This document shows, one piece after another, positions 43,490-54,329 of a DNA stretch of 64,000 nt (positions are counted from its first letter, which is position 1; the number at the start of each line of letters is the position of its first letter). The notes beneath the pieces are model-generated. The model saw only the letters and a list, made by a program, of their open reading frames with translations, did no database searches and was not told where the DNA came from. A program made the translations under genes and the position numbers. Source of the DNA: Cyrtodaria siliqua (Eukaryota > Mollusca > Bivalvia > Adapedonta > Hiatellidae); NCBI GenBank assembly GCA_037043455.1, contig JAWPHD010001438.1:248001-312000 (forward strand), given 5' to 3'.

Positions 43490-45146
43490 CTATATATTTA
43501 TATGAACAAGATAAACTAGTTTTGCGTTGAGCCATCGAACATGTTCTGGTCAAATTGATTTGTCTCATTAGCGATAGTATAACAGCTATTCACTCTTAAT
43601 GTCTTCAATATGAAGAGGATAACTGCCTTTGTGGAAATATAAGGTTTATTGTGATTTGCGTTTGCGGACTCAATAAAAGTTGACCACCACAAATTGAATA
43701 TAGTTCCTATAATAAAAAGTAATCCCTACTTTTTGTTGGAAATGGGGAATTATTAGTAGGGGGAAATATCCCATTTCTATTCGATTTTGTTGTTGTATGT
43801 ATAAGAAGTGTATTGATATGTTTTACCGGATTATTGATGACCATTTTCCGCGAGAAATTATCGATAAAAACAGCTGGTAGCTGTTAAGTAAACAAACAAG
43901 AAAATTTTTGCATGTCTTGTGATTGCACATTTTCTGGTGATTTTTCAAGTGGAAAACTATTTTTCTATATGAAAATTCCACTGCTGCATTAAGTTGAAGA
44001 TACAGCAAATCAATTCATATGTGACATTTAACATTGGTGTTAATGGGGAAAATAATTGGTGGTATTATGCCTAAACTGAGTCTGTTGCTTTTTTCTCTCT
44101 TGTGTTTTTCGAAGGGATCCCCTTTTCATAGTTCATTGACATTCACACTAGCGTTTGTTTAGTGCTGTATGTCTGCTGTAAAAGCACAATTAAAATACAA
44201 CTAAAATATAATTCAAAGCATGACTAGCAATAAACCTGTGGTAAACACTAAGTCGGATAGTGCTACGAAGAGAAATCTTCACCATTAAGAAACTGCGGTC
44301 GGTCGCTTCGCTCCCTAACTTTCGGGGTTTTAATGGTATTTCTCTTCATAGCCTCTATCCTTCACATATTAACTTTATTACTTTTGCATTTACATCTTGA
44401 TAAAGTTCTTAGTGTTAGTCCAACATAATGCTATTTCAAAATCAGTATTACTAGAGTATAGTATTTATAGTTTTTTACCGAATGTAGAAATATATTTGTT
44501 TAATATCAAGTAATAATGCGTTCATATGAAACGTGAAAGTGCCTTTATCGTGCAAAGCATGTTGGCACGTGAATTAATGTGCATGTGTTAGTACTACAGA
44601 GCACTCAATATTAACACGTGCAACTGTTCAATTGTCGGTCAGTAATGTATAACCACGACTGCTGATATTATTTGCGAATTGTGTTACTCTAGAAAATATG
44701 TAATTAGGTACGTAAATTATGTTTATAACATGTGAGTGTATGGAAATTGTATGCAAATACAAAGGTTAATATTACGTATTATAACTGGTGTACATGTATG
44801 CGTGTTTGTTTTTATGGCAAGGTGATGTTTATATTAGTTTTAGACTTCATAAGTCACTTAAATCATATACTCAGTTGCAAAAGGAAGTGGACACTTAGTT
44901 TTGTTTAGATTTAACTGTATAAAGTTTTTTTTAGAATTAAATTGACATTTCCAAAATGAATATGCCATGTTTTGGTACCAAAGGTTTTATCATTCCATTG
45001 TCAATATCATGTTGTCATTTGTTTTCCAATAGGTCGAATCATAAAGGAACTGTCGCTTGATAAAGAAGATAGGGTTTCAAAGTGTCCAGTTTCTTTTGCA
45101 ACTGAGTATATAAACCTCAGAATAGGCAAACAACTGTTCTTAAATC

Positions 45147-45380
45147 ATTCAAAGTAGATATAATAGTCCAACATGAAATGTAGGATTCAAGGAACAAAGT
45201 CTACCAAAAACAAGATAGAAACAAACAACAATTACAAAGATGAATAAAAAGGTATATGACATCAAAAACATAACATGGTTGACAATAGGGCTACCGCCTT
45301 GATACGGTCAGTGTCAAAAAAGCACCTGGGGTTTAAACCAGCTTCTAAGATGCAGCAGATCTCACTCTTACCAACTGGCA
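45147..45380 (+). repeat. Dispersed repeat R1, diverged full-length copy
   Basis: Contains gtccaacatgaaatgtagga, gttgacaatagggctaccgc, cttgatacggtcagtgtcaa and ggggtttaaaccagcttcta in the R1 order. Confidence 0.6.
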
Positions 45381-45532
45381 CGCATGACTGAGAGTGGAAT
45401 GACAATGATTTTTTTGATTTGACAATTTACAATTTAGATTTTGGAATCTGTGCAATACGGAATTGAAACATTTAGTCTGCAATACGTACATTTATTATAC
45501 AGCATATCTGAGGAAACAAAGTCACATACATG

Positions 45533-45880
45533 TTAAAGGAACACACGGCTTTCTTAAACAATGTATCAAACATTAACATTAGTATCTATATTTATTAAGC
45601 CCGCATAACATTAAGGAAATGGAGTTTTCAGTTGTTCTTCGTTATTCTTTTGCATGTTTAAATGTGTTATTAGTGACATCTACGTACCAGTAAATGCGTT
45701 ATTAATGACATCTACGTACCAGTAAATGCTGTTAATATCAGTTAGTAATATGCAAACCACTTCGCTTAGAACTACTCTAAACATTGTTAATAATGATTTT
45801 TTAAATATGCAAATTGTGTAGAAAATCTAACGAGACGCAGTGAGTTTAAGAAATATCAAGATTTCCATATGCCCCTTTAA
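45533..45880. mobile_element. T2/Kolobok-like MITE 4
   Basis: TTAA-AGG termini: ttaaaggaacacacggcttt at left and the inverse of ttaaaggggcatatggaaat at right. An internal 36-bp direct repeat (gacatctacgtaccagtaaa) is at about 45675-45730. Confidence 0.6.
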
Positions 45881-46872
45881 CATTATACGACATATCGCCA
45901 AATATTAAACAAAGGTCTGTCAAATTCATATTTTATATTCACCTGTATTTGTGTTCTTCATGTGTGCTTTTATATGTTGTAAATAAAAACTGGCCTGTAC
46001 GATGTCTATACAAAGGTTTACATTTGCTGTTTCTAGTGAAAAATGTGTTGCTTTCTTTGGCTATATGCAGGTTTTGGCGAAATTGATTCTAAAATACGTA
46101 TTCACTACTCACCTTTAAAAATCAGTCACCCAGGTTTTTTGAAAATAACACGAATATTAAAAACTTGAAATCACCGAAACACATATCAATATTTTTATTA
46201 AGTTTATCAACAAGGTTTTAGTCAAATCAAGGCAGATTAGGTTTTATAAATCGCTAGCAATATTTGTTAAACGACGCCAGTTAAAATTTCAAATGAAAAT
46301 ATGAATTATTAAAAAATATATAATTCTTTGAAAATTGACCGATTATAAAAGTTGAGTAGTGTAGGTCGAGATTTGTTTAAAAGGGGTACATCATGATTTT
46401 GTATGGGGTTTAGGGGTTTGCTTTAAAATTGACAAATAATGACATTTTCGATTCTAAGCAGCCTAAACATATAATATGACCCCCTAGTGACAAGGAAATT
46501 ATGATTGCACATTAATATACGCTAACCTATGTTATGCACCAAGATTAATTTAAGCATTATGCCATATTCCATTTAAAACAGTTGGCGAATTCAAATTGTA
46601 GAGCTGAACAACTCAGAAAGAGCCTGATGGTGCCTCTTTAAAGAAATGTGGCGTGTATCATCTCAGTAGATAACACTTGTCTTGTAAGAAAAGGTATTCT
46701 ATCACTACTTTTCAATGGTAAACTATCATCACGTGATCGTTTTTTATTCTTGGATAAATCCATTATTTTTATCCATTATTAATATTCGCAACCCTCGGAT
46801 AGTTACCGACCTTGGACCTTATGGAGAAAACAAAGGTGTCGATGGCAATATGGATTTGAAAAAGAAAAAATA

Positions 46873-47127
46873 TAATTGAATTGGATTTTATAGTCGCACC
46901 AACAGCTAAGGTCATATGGCGACTTTCCAGCTTCCACTGGTGCCAGGTGCCCCTCCGGGCAATTTTCGTGCACGGGCGGGCACCTGGGTAGAACCACCGA
47001 CGTTCCGCAAGCCAGCTGGATAGCTCCTCACATAAAGATTCCTAGGCACTGAGGGATCGAACCTACAGCGGTGAGGGGCCAGTGATTGCAAGTCAGAGAC
47101 TCTAACCACTCGGCCACGGACGCCCCC
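46873..47127 (-). mobile_element. tRNA-derived SINE, family C, complete
   Basis: On the minus strand the head reads gtccgtggccgagtggttag, with an anticodon-arm-like segment, a long variable region and the B box ggttcgatccc, i.e. tRNA-Ser/Leu type. The body is shared with 28790-28955. It ends in ccaattcaatt. The minus ORF across it is not a gene. Confidence 0.8.
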
Positions 47128-48345
47128 GAACAAATATAAAGAAATCCTTTTAACTAAAACTTAAGCAACATTTTGTGATTTATTATAATTAAATTCGTAT
47201 GTTATGTTATTCTTCGGGGTTTTATTTTTTTTCTAAATCTAGCAAAAGCTTTACACAAAGTACTTTATTTAAGATGCCACGTGTCAAGTTTACACTGCAA
47301 TATGTAATAGAAACAATATAAACATCATGTTTACCATGCGTGTTTTTATCATCCATTTTGCCATAACTTATATATGGTAGCATGTGTTGTAACCTACTTA
47401 AACCACACAGGTCCGATCCATTTCCGGCATCATAGATGCATATATGTAGGTTTGATCTTGGATTTTGGAGAAAGGGGACGTATAGAACACATTGTATTTA
47501 ATATTTGTTAACGAACAAATTTGCATAATTATTTTGTTACTATATAATATATATATATATATATATACCTTATCATATCATTGGACACATTGAACAATAA
47601 ATAATACTATTTTATACGATACCCGAGTATTTTTGTATTTACAACCCCACTTTTGGAATATGTATTACTCATCTATAGGTTTTCACCGAGTATGTTGTAC
47701 CGGTCATGCGCACTTAAGTGTTTCCGGAGTTTAATAAAAAAAAAATCCGCCAATGTTTAGTTTAAATTACAAAAAGCCGAAGAAGAATATTTTCGTAAAT
47801 TGTGAGTACTTTCTTATACTTTCGTATCAGAAACAGGCCCGTAGCCAGTCCTGAAATTTAACCGAGACAATTTTATTTTGGTGTCTTGTCGCATTAATCT
47901 CCCTATCCGCCCTGGATTTTGTTTTGATTCCTGCATTGTATTGCATTTCCCGGACAATGTTTTCAAGTTTCAGCAGGATATATTTTGTCAACGGTTGATA
48001 ATGTATCGATATTTTAGTTGTGTTTATGTAAAGCCGAGTACATTCCCAAAATTCAACCGAGGCAGTTTGGTGTGCTTCAGTGTAGCTACGGGCCGGAGAA
48101 CCCCATATTTTAAATGGTTGGGGTGGTCTGCCTCTACCACAAAAAAAATTGACGGTCATATATTACATAACATGTGCTAAAATTAAGTGAAACTCCATTT
48201 CAACAAACAAACCATTTTCTAATCAACTGGTAACCATAAGCGAGGCTTTCGGTCACATGGACACACGTTCTAGTTGAAATTATCATTAATTATGTTACCA
48301 GTGAAAACTCCTCAATTTATAGAAAACAATAACTAGACATTTTTA

Positions 48346-49846
48346 GGCCAGAAAAAAAGCAATACCTGTGTTTCTGGTTACCCGACCGTCCCTATTTTTT
48401 GGCGCCGATCCTTCAGTTTTTATCATAAATAAATAAATATATATATAAAAAGCTGGGTACGAAACGGTAATGTACGAAAACATTGAATATGAAACATGCG
48501 TTAAAACATGGCCGCCTCCTTGGTGCACTGCGCGTCCGTTTTGGTGTACCGGAAGTAAAACAAATCCCATTGAGTCCTGTGCAATATTTTCTCAGAAATT
48601 TAGGTATCAGTCCAATTTAGGGAGATAAGGGGAAGGATTATGTGGTGTCACACCTATACAACTATACTTTTGCAAATTATAATGCTGAATTATCATTGCA
48701 AATACAAGTATCTACATGTTAACAACAAACAAGCCTAGTTTTATTGACAAATGTCTGTCCAGGTCATCATTTAAAGACTTCAAAAATCTGAAACTCCAAA
48801 TTACAGCTTTCCGAGACAAAAAACATGCGAAAAAAAGCCAAAACGCGTTTTAAAACACCGTGAAGTATTTTTTGTCAGAGCTATAGTCACTCTGAAAAGT
48901 AAAATACTGTTTAGGTAAGAATCCGAGAGAAAATGAATATTCACATTACACCGCCTTATAGGTGTACCGGAAGTAAAACAAATCCCATTGAGTCCTGTGC
49001 AATATTTTCCAAGCTTTCTAGTTAGCTATTTTTCAAAATGAAGTTCAAACTAAGATTCACTTACATATTCTTAGTCATGAGACCTTCCTCTCTAGAAAAC
49101 TGCTGAGAATTGTAGGAGTCATGTGGCATATAAGAAAATAAAATTCTGATCTTTGTTGACACCGTGAATAAACTGCATTCATTCGGCACCTCTTAAATGT
49201 GTTCTACTTTCACTTTCAAAACTTTCAAGTTGATAACTAAAATCATCATACAACCATGCAAATGGTTCTTAGCACTCACAAACAAGTCAATAAAGTCATT
49301 TCAGCCAGAAAAACAGGCCTTAAATACTCAAAACTGCCTTTTATCACACAAAAAGTTAGGAATTATATATTTGCGAACTCCTTTCGACTACACCAGGTAT
49401 TCTCTACACCAGGCATGAATACCACAGTGATTTACTTCCTGTATACCTTTTGGCTATTATAATTGGAAAATGCAGCCATGGGATAGAGCAGAAGTTTATG
49501 AAAAACATTAATCATGACATGCGCCCAGTCTCAGGAAATGATAAACAGCCACATGTAAGATGGAACTCTCAGGGTCGGACACCGGCTTTACCATTGAAGG
49601 CAACTATTATTTATATATTCTTTTGTCTAGATTTGAATACTATTTTTATGATTCTTTTCATTTGGATACATTGTCATGGCATGTACCTACCTAAGAGCCA
49701 TGACTCCATTGCTTTGAATTATATAATAGGTAAAATTACCTTTAACATCGTCCAAACCACATGGGCAAAAAAATGAAAAGAAAGAAATACCTACCTACCC
49801 TAATTTTCTGCTGAGTAACCAGAAACACGGGTGTTTTTTTCTGGCC
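48346..49846. mobile_element. 1.5-kb Harbinger-like non-autonomous element
   Basis: TIRs start ggccagaaaaaaa and share gtgtttctggttac. TTA flanks both ends (48343-48345 and 49847-49849), matching the 3-bp TWA target duplication of PIF/Harbinger elements. The interior has no transposase but contains a direct repeat of about 48 bp (ggtgtaccggaagtaaaaca onward) at 48543 and 48963. Confidence 0.65.
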
Positions 49847-49917
49847 TTATAAATATATATTTTTTAAAAAGGTTAAACTACAGCTTGCATATTAAGCGTA
49901 TGTGTTCCATAAAGCGG

Positions 49918-52900
49918 CATCACCCGTACTGGAAGTGAGTCAACCCTGACTCTTAAACCAGGGAGACATCCATCAAGCGGCATCACCCGTACTGGCAGTG
50001 AGAAAACCCTGACTCTTACAGCAGGGAGACATCCATCAAGCGGCATCACCCGTACTGGCAGTGGGTCAACCCAGACTCTTACAGCAGGGAGACATCCATC
50101 AAGCGGCATCACCCGTACTGGCAGTGGGTCAACCCAGACTCTTAAACCAGGGAGACATCCATCAAGCGGCATCACCCGTACTGGCAGTGAGTCAACCCAG
50201 ACTCTTACACCAGGGAGACATCCATCAAGCGGCATCACCCGTACTGGCAGTGGGTCAACCCAGACTCTTACACCAGGGAGACATCCATCAAACGGCATCA
50301 CCCGTACTGGAAGTGAGTCAACCCAGACTCTTACACCAGGGAGACATCCGTCAAGCGGCATCACCCGTACTGGCAGTGGGTCAACCCAGATTCTTACACC
50401 AGGGAGACATCCATCAAGCGGCATCACCCGTACTGGCAGTGGGTCGGACCAGACTCTTACACCAGGGAGACATCCATCAAGCGGCATCACCCGTACTGGC
50501 AGTGAGTCAACCCAGACTCTTACACCAGGGAGACATCCATCAAACGGCATCACCCGTACTGGAAGTGAGTCAACCCAGACTCTTACACCAGGGAGACATC
50601 CGTCAAGCGGCATCACCCGTACTGGCAGTGGGTCAACCCAGACTCTTACACCAGGGAGACATCCATCAAGCGGCATCACCCGTACTGGCAGTGGGTCGGA
50701 CCAGACTCTTACACCAGGGAGACATCCATCAAGCGGCATCAGTGATTCAGTGATTCACCCGTACTGGCAGTGAGTCAACCCAGACTCTTACAGCAGGGAG
50801 ACATCCATCAAGCGGCATCACCCGTACTGGCAGTGGGTCAACCCAGACTCTTACACCAGGGAGACATCCATCAAGCGGCATCACCCGAACTGGCAGTGGG
50901 TCGGACCAGACTCTTAAACCAGGGAGACATCCATCAAGCGGCGTCACCCGTACTGGCAGTGGGTCGGACCAGACTCTTAAACCAGGGAGACATCCATTAA
51001 GCGGCATCACCCGTACTGGCAGTGAGTCAACCCAGACTCTTACACCAGGGAGACATCCCTCAAGCGGCATCACCCGTACTGGCAGTGAGTCAACCCAGAC
51101 TCTTACAGCAGGGAGACATCCATCAAGCGGCATCACCCGTACTGGAAGTGAGTCAACCCAGACTCTTACACCAGGGAGACATCCATCAAGCGGCATCACC
51201 CGTACTGGCAGTGAGTCAACCCAGACTCTTACAGCAGGGAGACATCCATCAAGCGGCATCACCCGTACTGGAAGTGAGTCAACCCAGACTCTTACAGCAG
51301 GGAGACATCCATCAAGCGGCATCACCCGTACTGGAAGTGAGTCAACCCAGACTCTTACACCAGGGAGACATCCCTCAAGCGGCATCACCCGTACTGGCAG
51401 TGAGTCAACCCAGACTTTTACAGCAGGGAGACATCCATCAAGCGGCATCACCCGTACTGGAAGTGAGTCAACCCAACTCTTACACCAGGGAGACATCCCT
51501 CAAGCGGCATCACCCGTACTGGCAGTGAGTCAACCCAGACTCTTACAGCAGGGAGACATCCATCAAGCGGCATCACCCGTACTGGCAGTGAGTCAACCCA
51601 GACTCTTACAGCAGGGAGACATCCATCAAGCGGCATCACCCGTACTGGAAGTGAGTCAACCCAGACTCTTACACCAGGGAGACATCCATCAAGCGGCATC
51701 ACCCGTACTGGAAGTGAGTCAACCCAGACTCTTACACCAGGGAGACATCCATCAAGCGGCATCACCCGAACTGGCAGTGAGTCAACCCAGACTCTTACAG
51801 CAGGGAGACATCCATCAAGCGGCATCACCCGTACTGGCAGTGAGTCAACCCAGACTCTTACACCAGGGAGACATCCATCAAGCGGCATCACCCGTACTGG
51901 CAGTGAGTCAACCCAGACTCTTACACCAGGGAGACATCCATCAAGCGGCATCACCCGTACTGGAAGTGGGTCGGACCAGACTCTTACACCAGGGAGACAT
52001 CCATCAAGCGGCATCACCCGTACTGGCAGTGGGTCGGACCAGACTCTTAAACCAGGGAGACATCCATCAAGCGGCGTCACCCGTACTGGCAGTTGGTCGG
52101 ACCAGACTCTTAAACCATGGAGAACTCCATCAAGCGGCATCACCCGTACTGGCAGTGAGTCAACCCAGACTCTTACACCAGGGAGACATCCCTCAAGCGG
52201 CATCACCCGTACTGGCAGTGAGTCAACCCAGACTCTTACACCAGGGAGACATCCATCAAGCGGCATCACCGGTACTGGAAGTGAGTCAACCCAGACTCTT
52301 ACACCAGGGAGACATCCATCAAGCGGCATCACCCGTACTGGCAGTGAGTCAACCCAGACTCTTACAGCAGGGAGACATTCATCAAGCGGCATCTCCCGTA
52401 CTGGAAGTGGGTCGGACCAGACTCTTACAGCAGGGAGACATCCATCAAGCGGCATCACCCGTACTGGCAGTGAGTCAACCCAGACTCTTACAGCAGGGAG
52501 ACATCCATCAAGCGGCACCACCCGTACTGGCAGTGGGTCGGACCAGACTCTTACAGCAGGGAGACATCCATCAAGCGGCATCACCCGTACTGGCAGTGAG
52601 TCAACCCAGACTCTTACAGCAGGGAGAATTCCATCAAGCGGCATCACCCGTACTGGCAGTGGGTCGGACCAGACTCTTAAACCAGGGAGACATCCATCAA
52701 GCGGCATCATCCGTACTGGCAGTGGGTCGGACCAGACTCTTACACCAGGGAGACATCCATCAAGCGGCATCACCCGTACTGGCAGTGAGTCAACCCAGAC
52801 TCTTACACCAGGGAGACATCCCTCAAGCGGCATCACCCGTACTGGAAGTGAGTCATCCCAGACTCTTACACCAGGGAGACATCCATCAAGCGGCATCACC

Positions 52901-53454
52901 CGTACTGGAAGTGAGTCATTCCAGACTCTTACACCAGGGAGACATCCATCAAGCGGCATCACCCGTACTGGCAGTGAGTCAACCCAGACTCTTACACCAG
53001 GGAGACATCCATCAAGCGGCATCACCCGTACTGGAAGTGAGTCAACCCAGACTCTTACAGCAGGGAGACATCCATCAAGCGGCATCACCCGTACTGGAAG
53101 TGAGTCAACCCAGACTCTTACACCAGGGAGACATCCATCAAGCGGCATCACCCGTACTGGAAGTGAGTCAACCCAGACTCTTACACCAGGGAGACATCCA
53201 TCAAGCGGCATCACCCGTACTGGCAGTGAGTCAACCCAGACTCTTACACCAGGGAGACATCCATCAAGCGGCATCACCCGTACTGGAAGTGAGTCAACCC
53301 AGACTCTTACAGCAGGGAGACATCCATCAAGCGGCATCACCCGTACTGGAAGTGAGTCAACCCAGACTCTTACACCAGGGAGACATCCATCAAGCGGCAT
53401 CACCCGTACTGGAAGTGGGTCAACCCAGACTCTTAAACCAGGGAGACATCCCAC
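49918..53454. repeat. 63-bp satellite array, about 56 copies
   Basis: The unit runs catcacccgtactggcagtg - agtcaacccagactcttaca - ccagggagacatccatcaag - cgg. Variant sites (gcagtga/ggaagtga/gcagtggg; caaccc/cggacc; acacc/acagc/aaacc) define subtypes. Since 63 = 3 x 21 and the unit has no stop in one frame of each strand, long ORFs appear on both strands (plus: SQPRLLHQGDIHQAASPVLAV; minus: PLDGCLPGVRVWVDSLPVRVM). A 16-bp insertion at about 50742-50757 and a 1-bp loss near 51474 break both. No splice sites or domain, so read as satellite. Confidence 0.9.
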
Positions 53455-53690
53455 AAGTTCAACAGGGATATGTTTTACAAAACAGGGATTTACAAAACAG
53501 GGGTACTGAAACGAGGTTGACATTTGTATTGATTTAAATAAGTGCGTAAAGTTATAAATAACAAACGCTGGAGACTTCCATTCAGGGGTAAACATAAATT
53601 TGGAATGAACACTGATCATAGGATGCCGAGGTTTTATTCGATGAAAAGTGGCCAGTTGAAGGATATAAAAATAAATGAATATATATGAAG

Positions 53691-54187
53691 TATACTAAAG
53701 GTAAAAAGAAACGCAACTCTGGAATTCCGCTATATATAAAGGTATTCAATTCCGCGTAGTACTTACAGAAATTCTCAGGATGTTTCATAAAAAAAAAGGT
53801 TACAGTTAGTTAAGGAAAGGATAAAACTGTGCTGCTGTAAAGGTTTTATTCGCTTTATAACACGAAAATCGGAGATGTTGAAGATCCGCTTTGAACATTT
53901 GACCCATTTCAGTACTGTATTTAATGTCAAGAGATTGCAAAATGTTACGTCCCAAGTTTGTTCACCTGCTGGAGCCAAACGAGTATTCTGTCAATAATGA
54001 ATCTTTGAAGGGATAACATTTGGTGTGTTATGTGTTGGTTTTATCTTTTTTGTTTCTTTTTTTTTTTTTTGCAAAAGGAGAGGTATAATGCAGCTATGCA
54101 TGGTTTTATTAACAGTAGCAAATTATACATTCCGTTGCGATATTTAGCGGAAATTCTCCAGTTACGTTTCTTTTTTCCTTTAGTATA
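53691..54187. mobile_element. TA-flanked MITE with inverted ends of about 46 bp
   Basis: The left arm tatactaaaggtaaaaagaaa continues with cgcaactctggaattccgct. The right arm is its imperfect inverse (agcggaaattctccagttac, then ccttta). TATA at both edges allows a TA target duplication, as in Tc1/mariner-type MITEs. It lies within the 3' flank of the PhyH gene. Confidence 0.6.
54105..54110 (-). promoter_or_regulatory. Candidate polyadenylation signal of the PhyH gene
   Basis: AATAAA on the minus strand, about 120 nt beyond the stop codon and inside the MITE at 53691-54187. Sequence match only. Confidence 0.35.
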
Positions 54188-54227
54188 AATAGTCAGGTGT
54201 AAATATTAGAGTTCTACAACGTGTGCA

Positions 54228-54329
54228 CTATTGTTTAGCCTTTACAAGCTTGTCGTCTGCAGGATTGATGAAATTCTTCCCAGTAAAATCATCCATGTTG
54301 GTGCATTCCAAAATGGCTGTATCCGCTAC
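54228..54329 (-). CDS. PhyH last coding exon
   Basis: Acceptor tttgcag on the minus strand. Reads VADTAILECTNMDDFTGKNF and ends VKAKQ then TAG. The TAI-EC-N..TGK-F pattern is typical of the C-terminus of animal PhyH-domain proteins. Confidence 0.8.
   Translation of the reverse strand, partial: VADTAILECTNMDDFTGKNFINPADDKLVKAKQ

Larger units (their letters stand above)
39120..48345. other. Intergenic spacer without recognised genes
   Basis: AT-rich. Contains the T2-like MITEs, R1, R4 and SINE copies listed separately, a single arm of the TA MITE at 41967-42015, SINE A tails at 42597-42683 and 48112-48215, a short foldback at 40026-40180, an inverted repeat at 44270-44348 and a TA microsatellite at 47544-47570. 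No ORF shows domains or consistent splice structure. Confidence 0.6.

Noticed and set aside
49918..53454. CRISPR-like array
   Set aside because: Units are contiguous with no unique spacers, and the context is eukaryotic.
51448..53619. 723-codon minus-strand ORF and 670-codon plus-strand ORF over the satellite
   Set aside because: Both follow from a stop-free 63-bp unit. Neither has a domain, signal peptide or splice context, and they are interrupted by the 16-bp insertion and 1-bp deletion.
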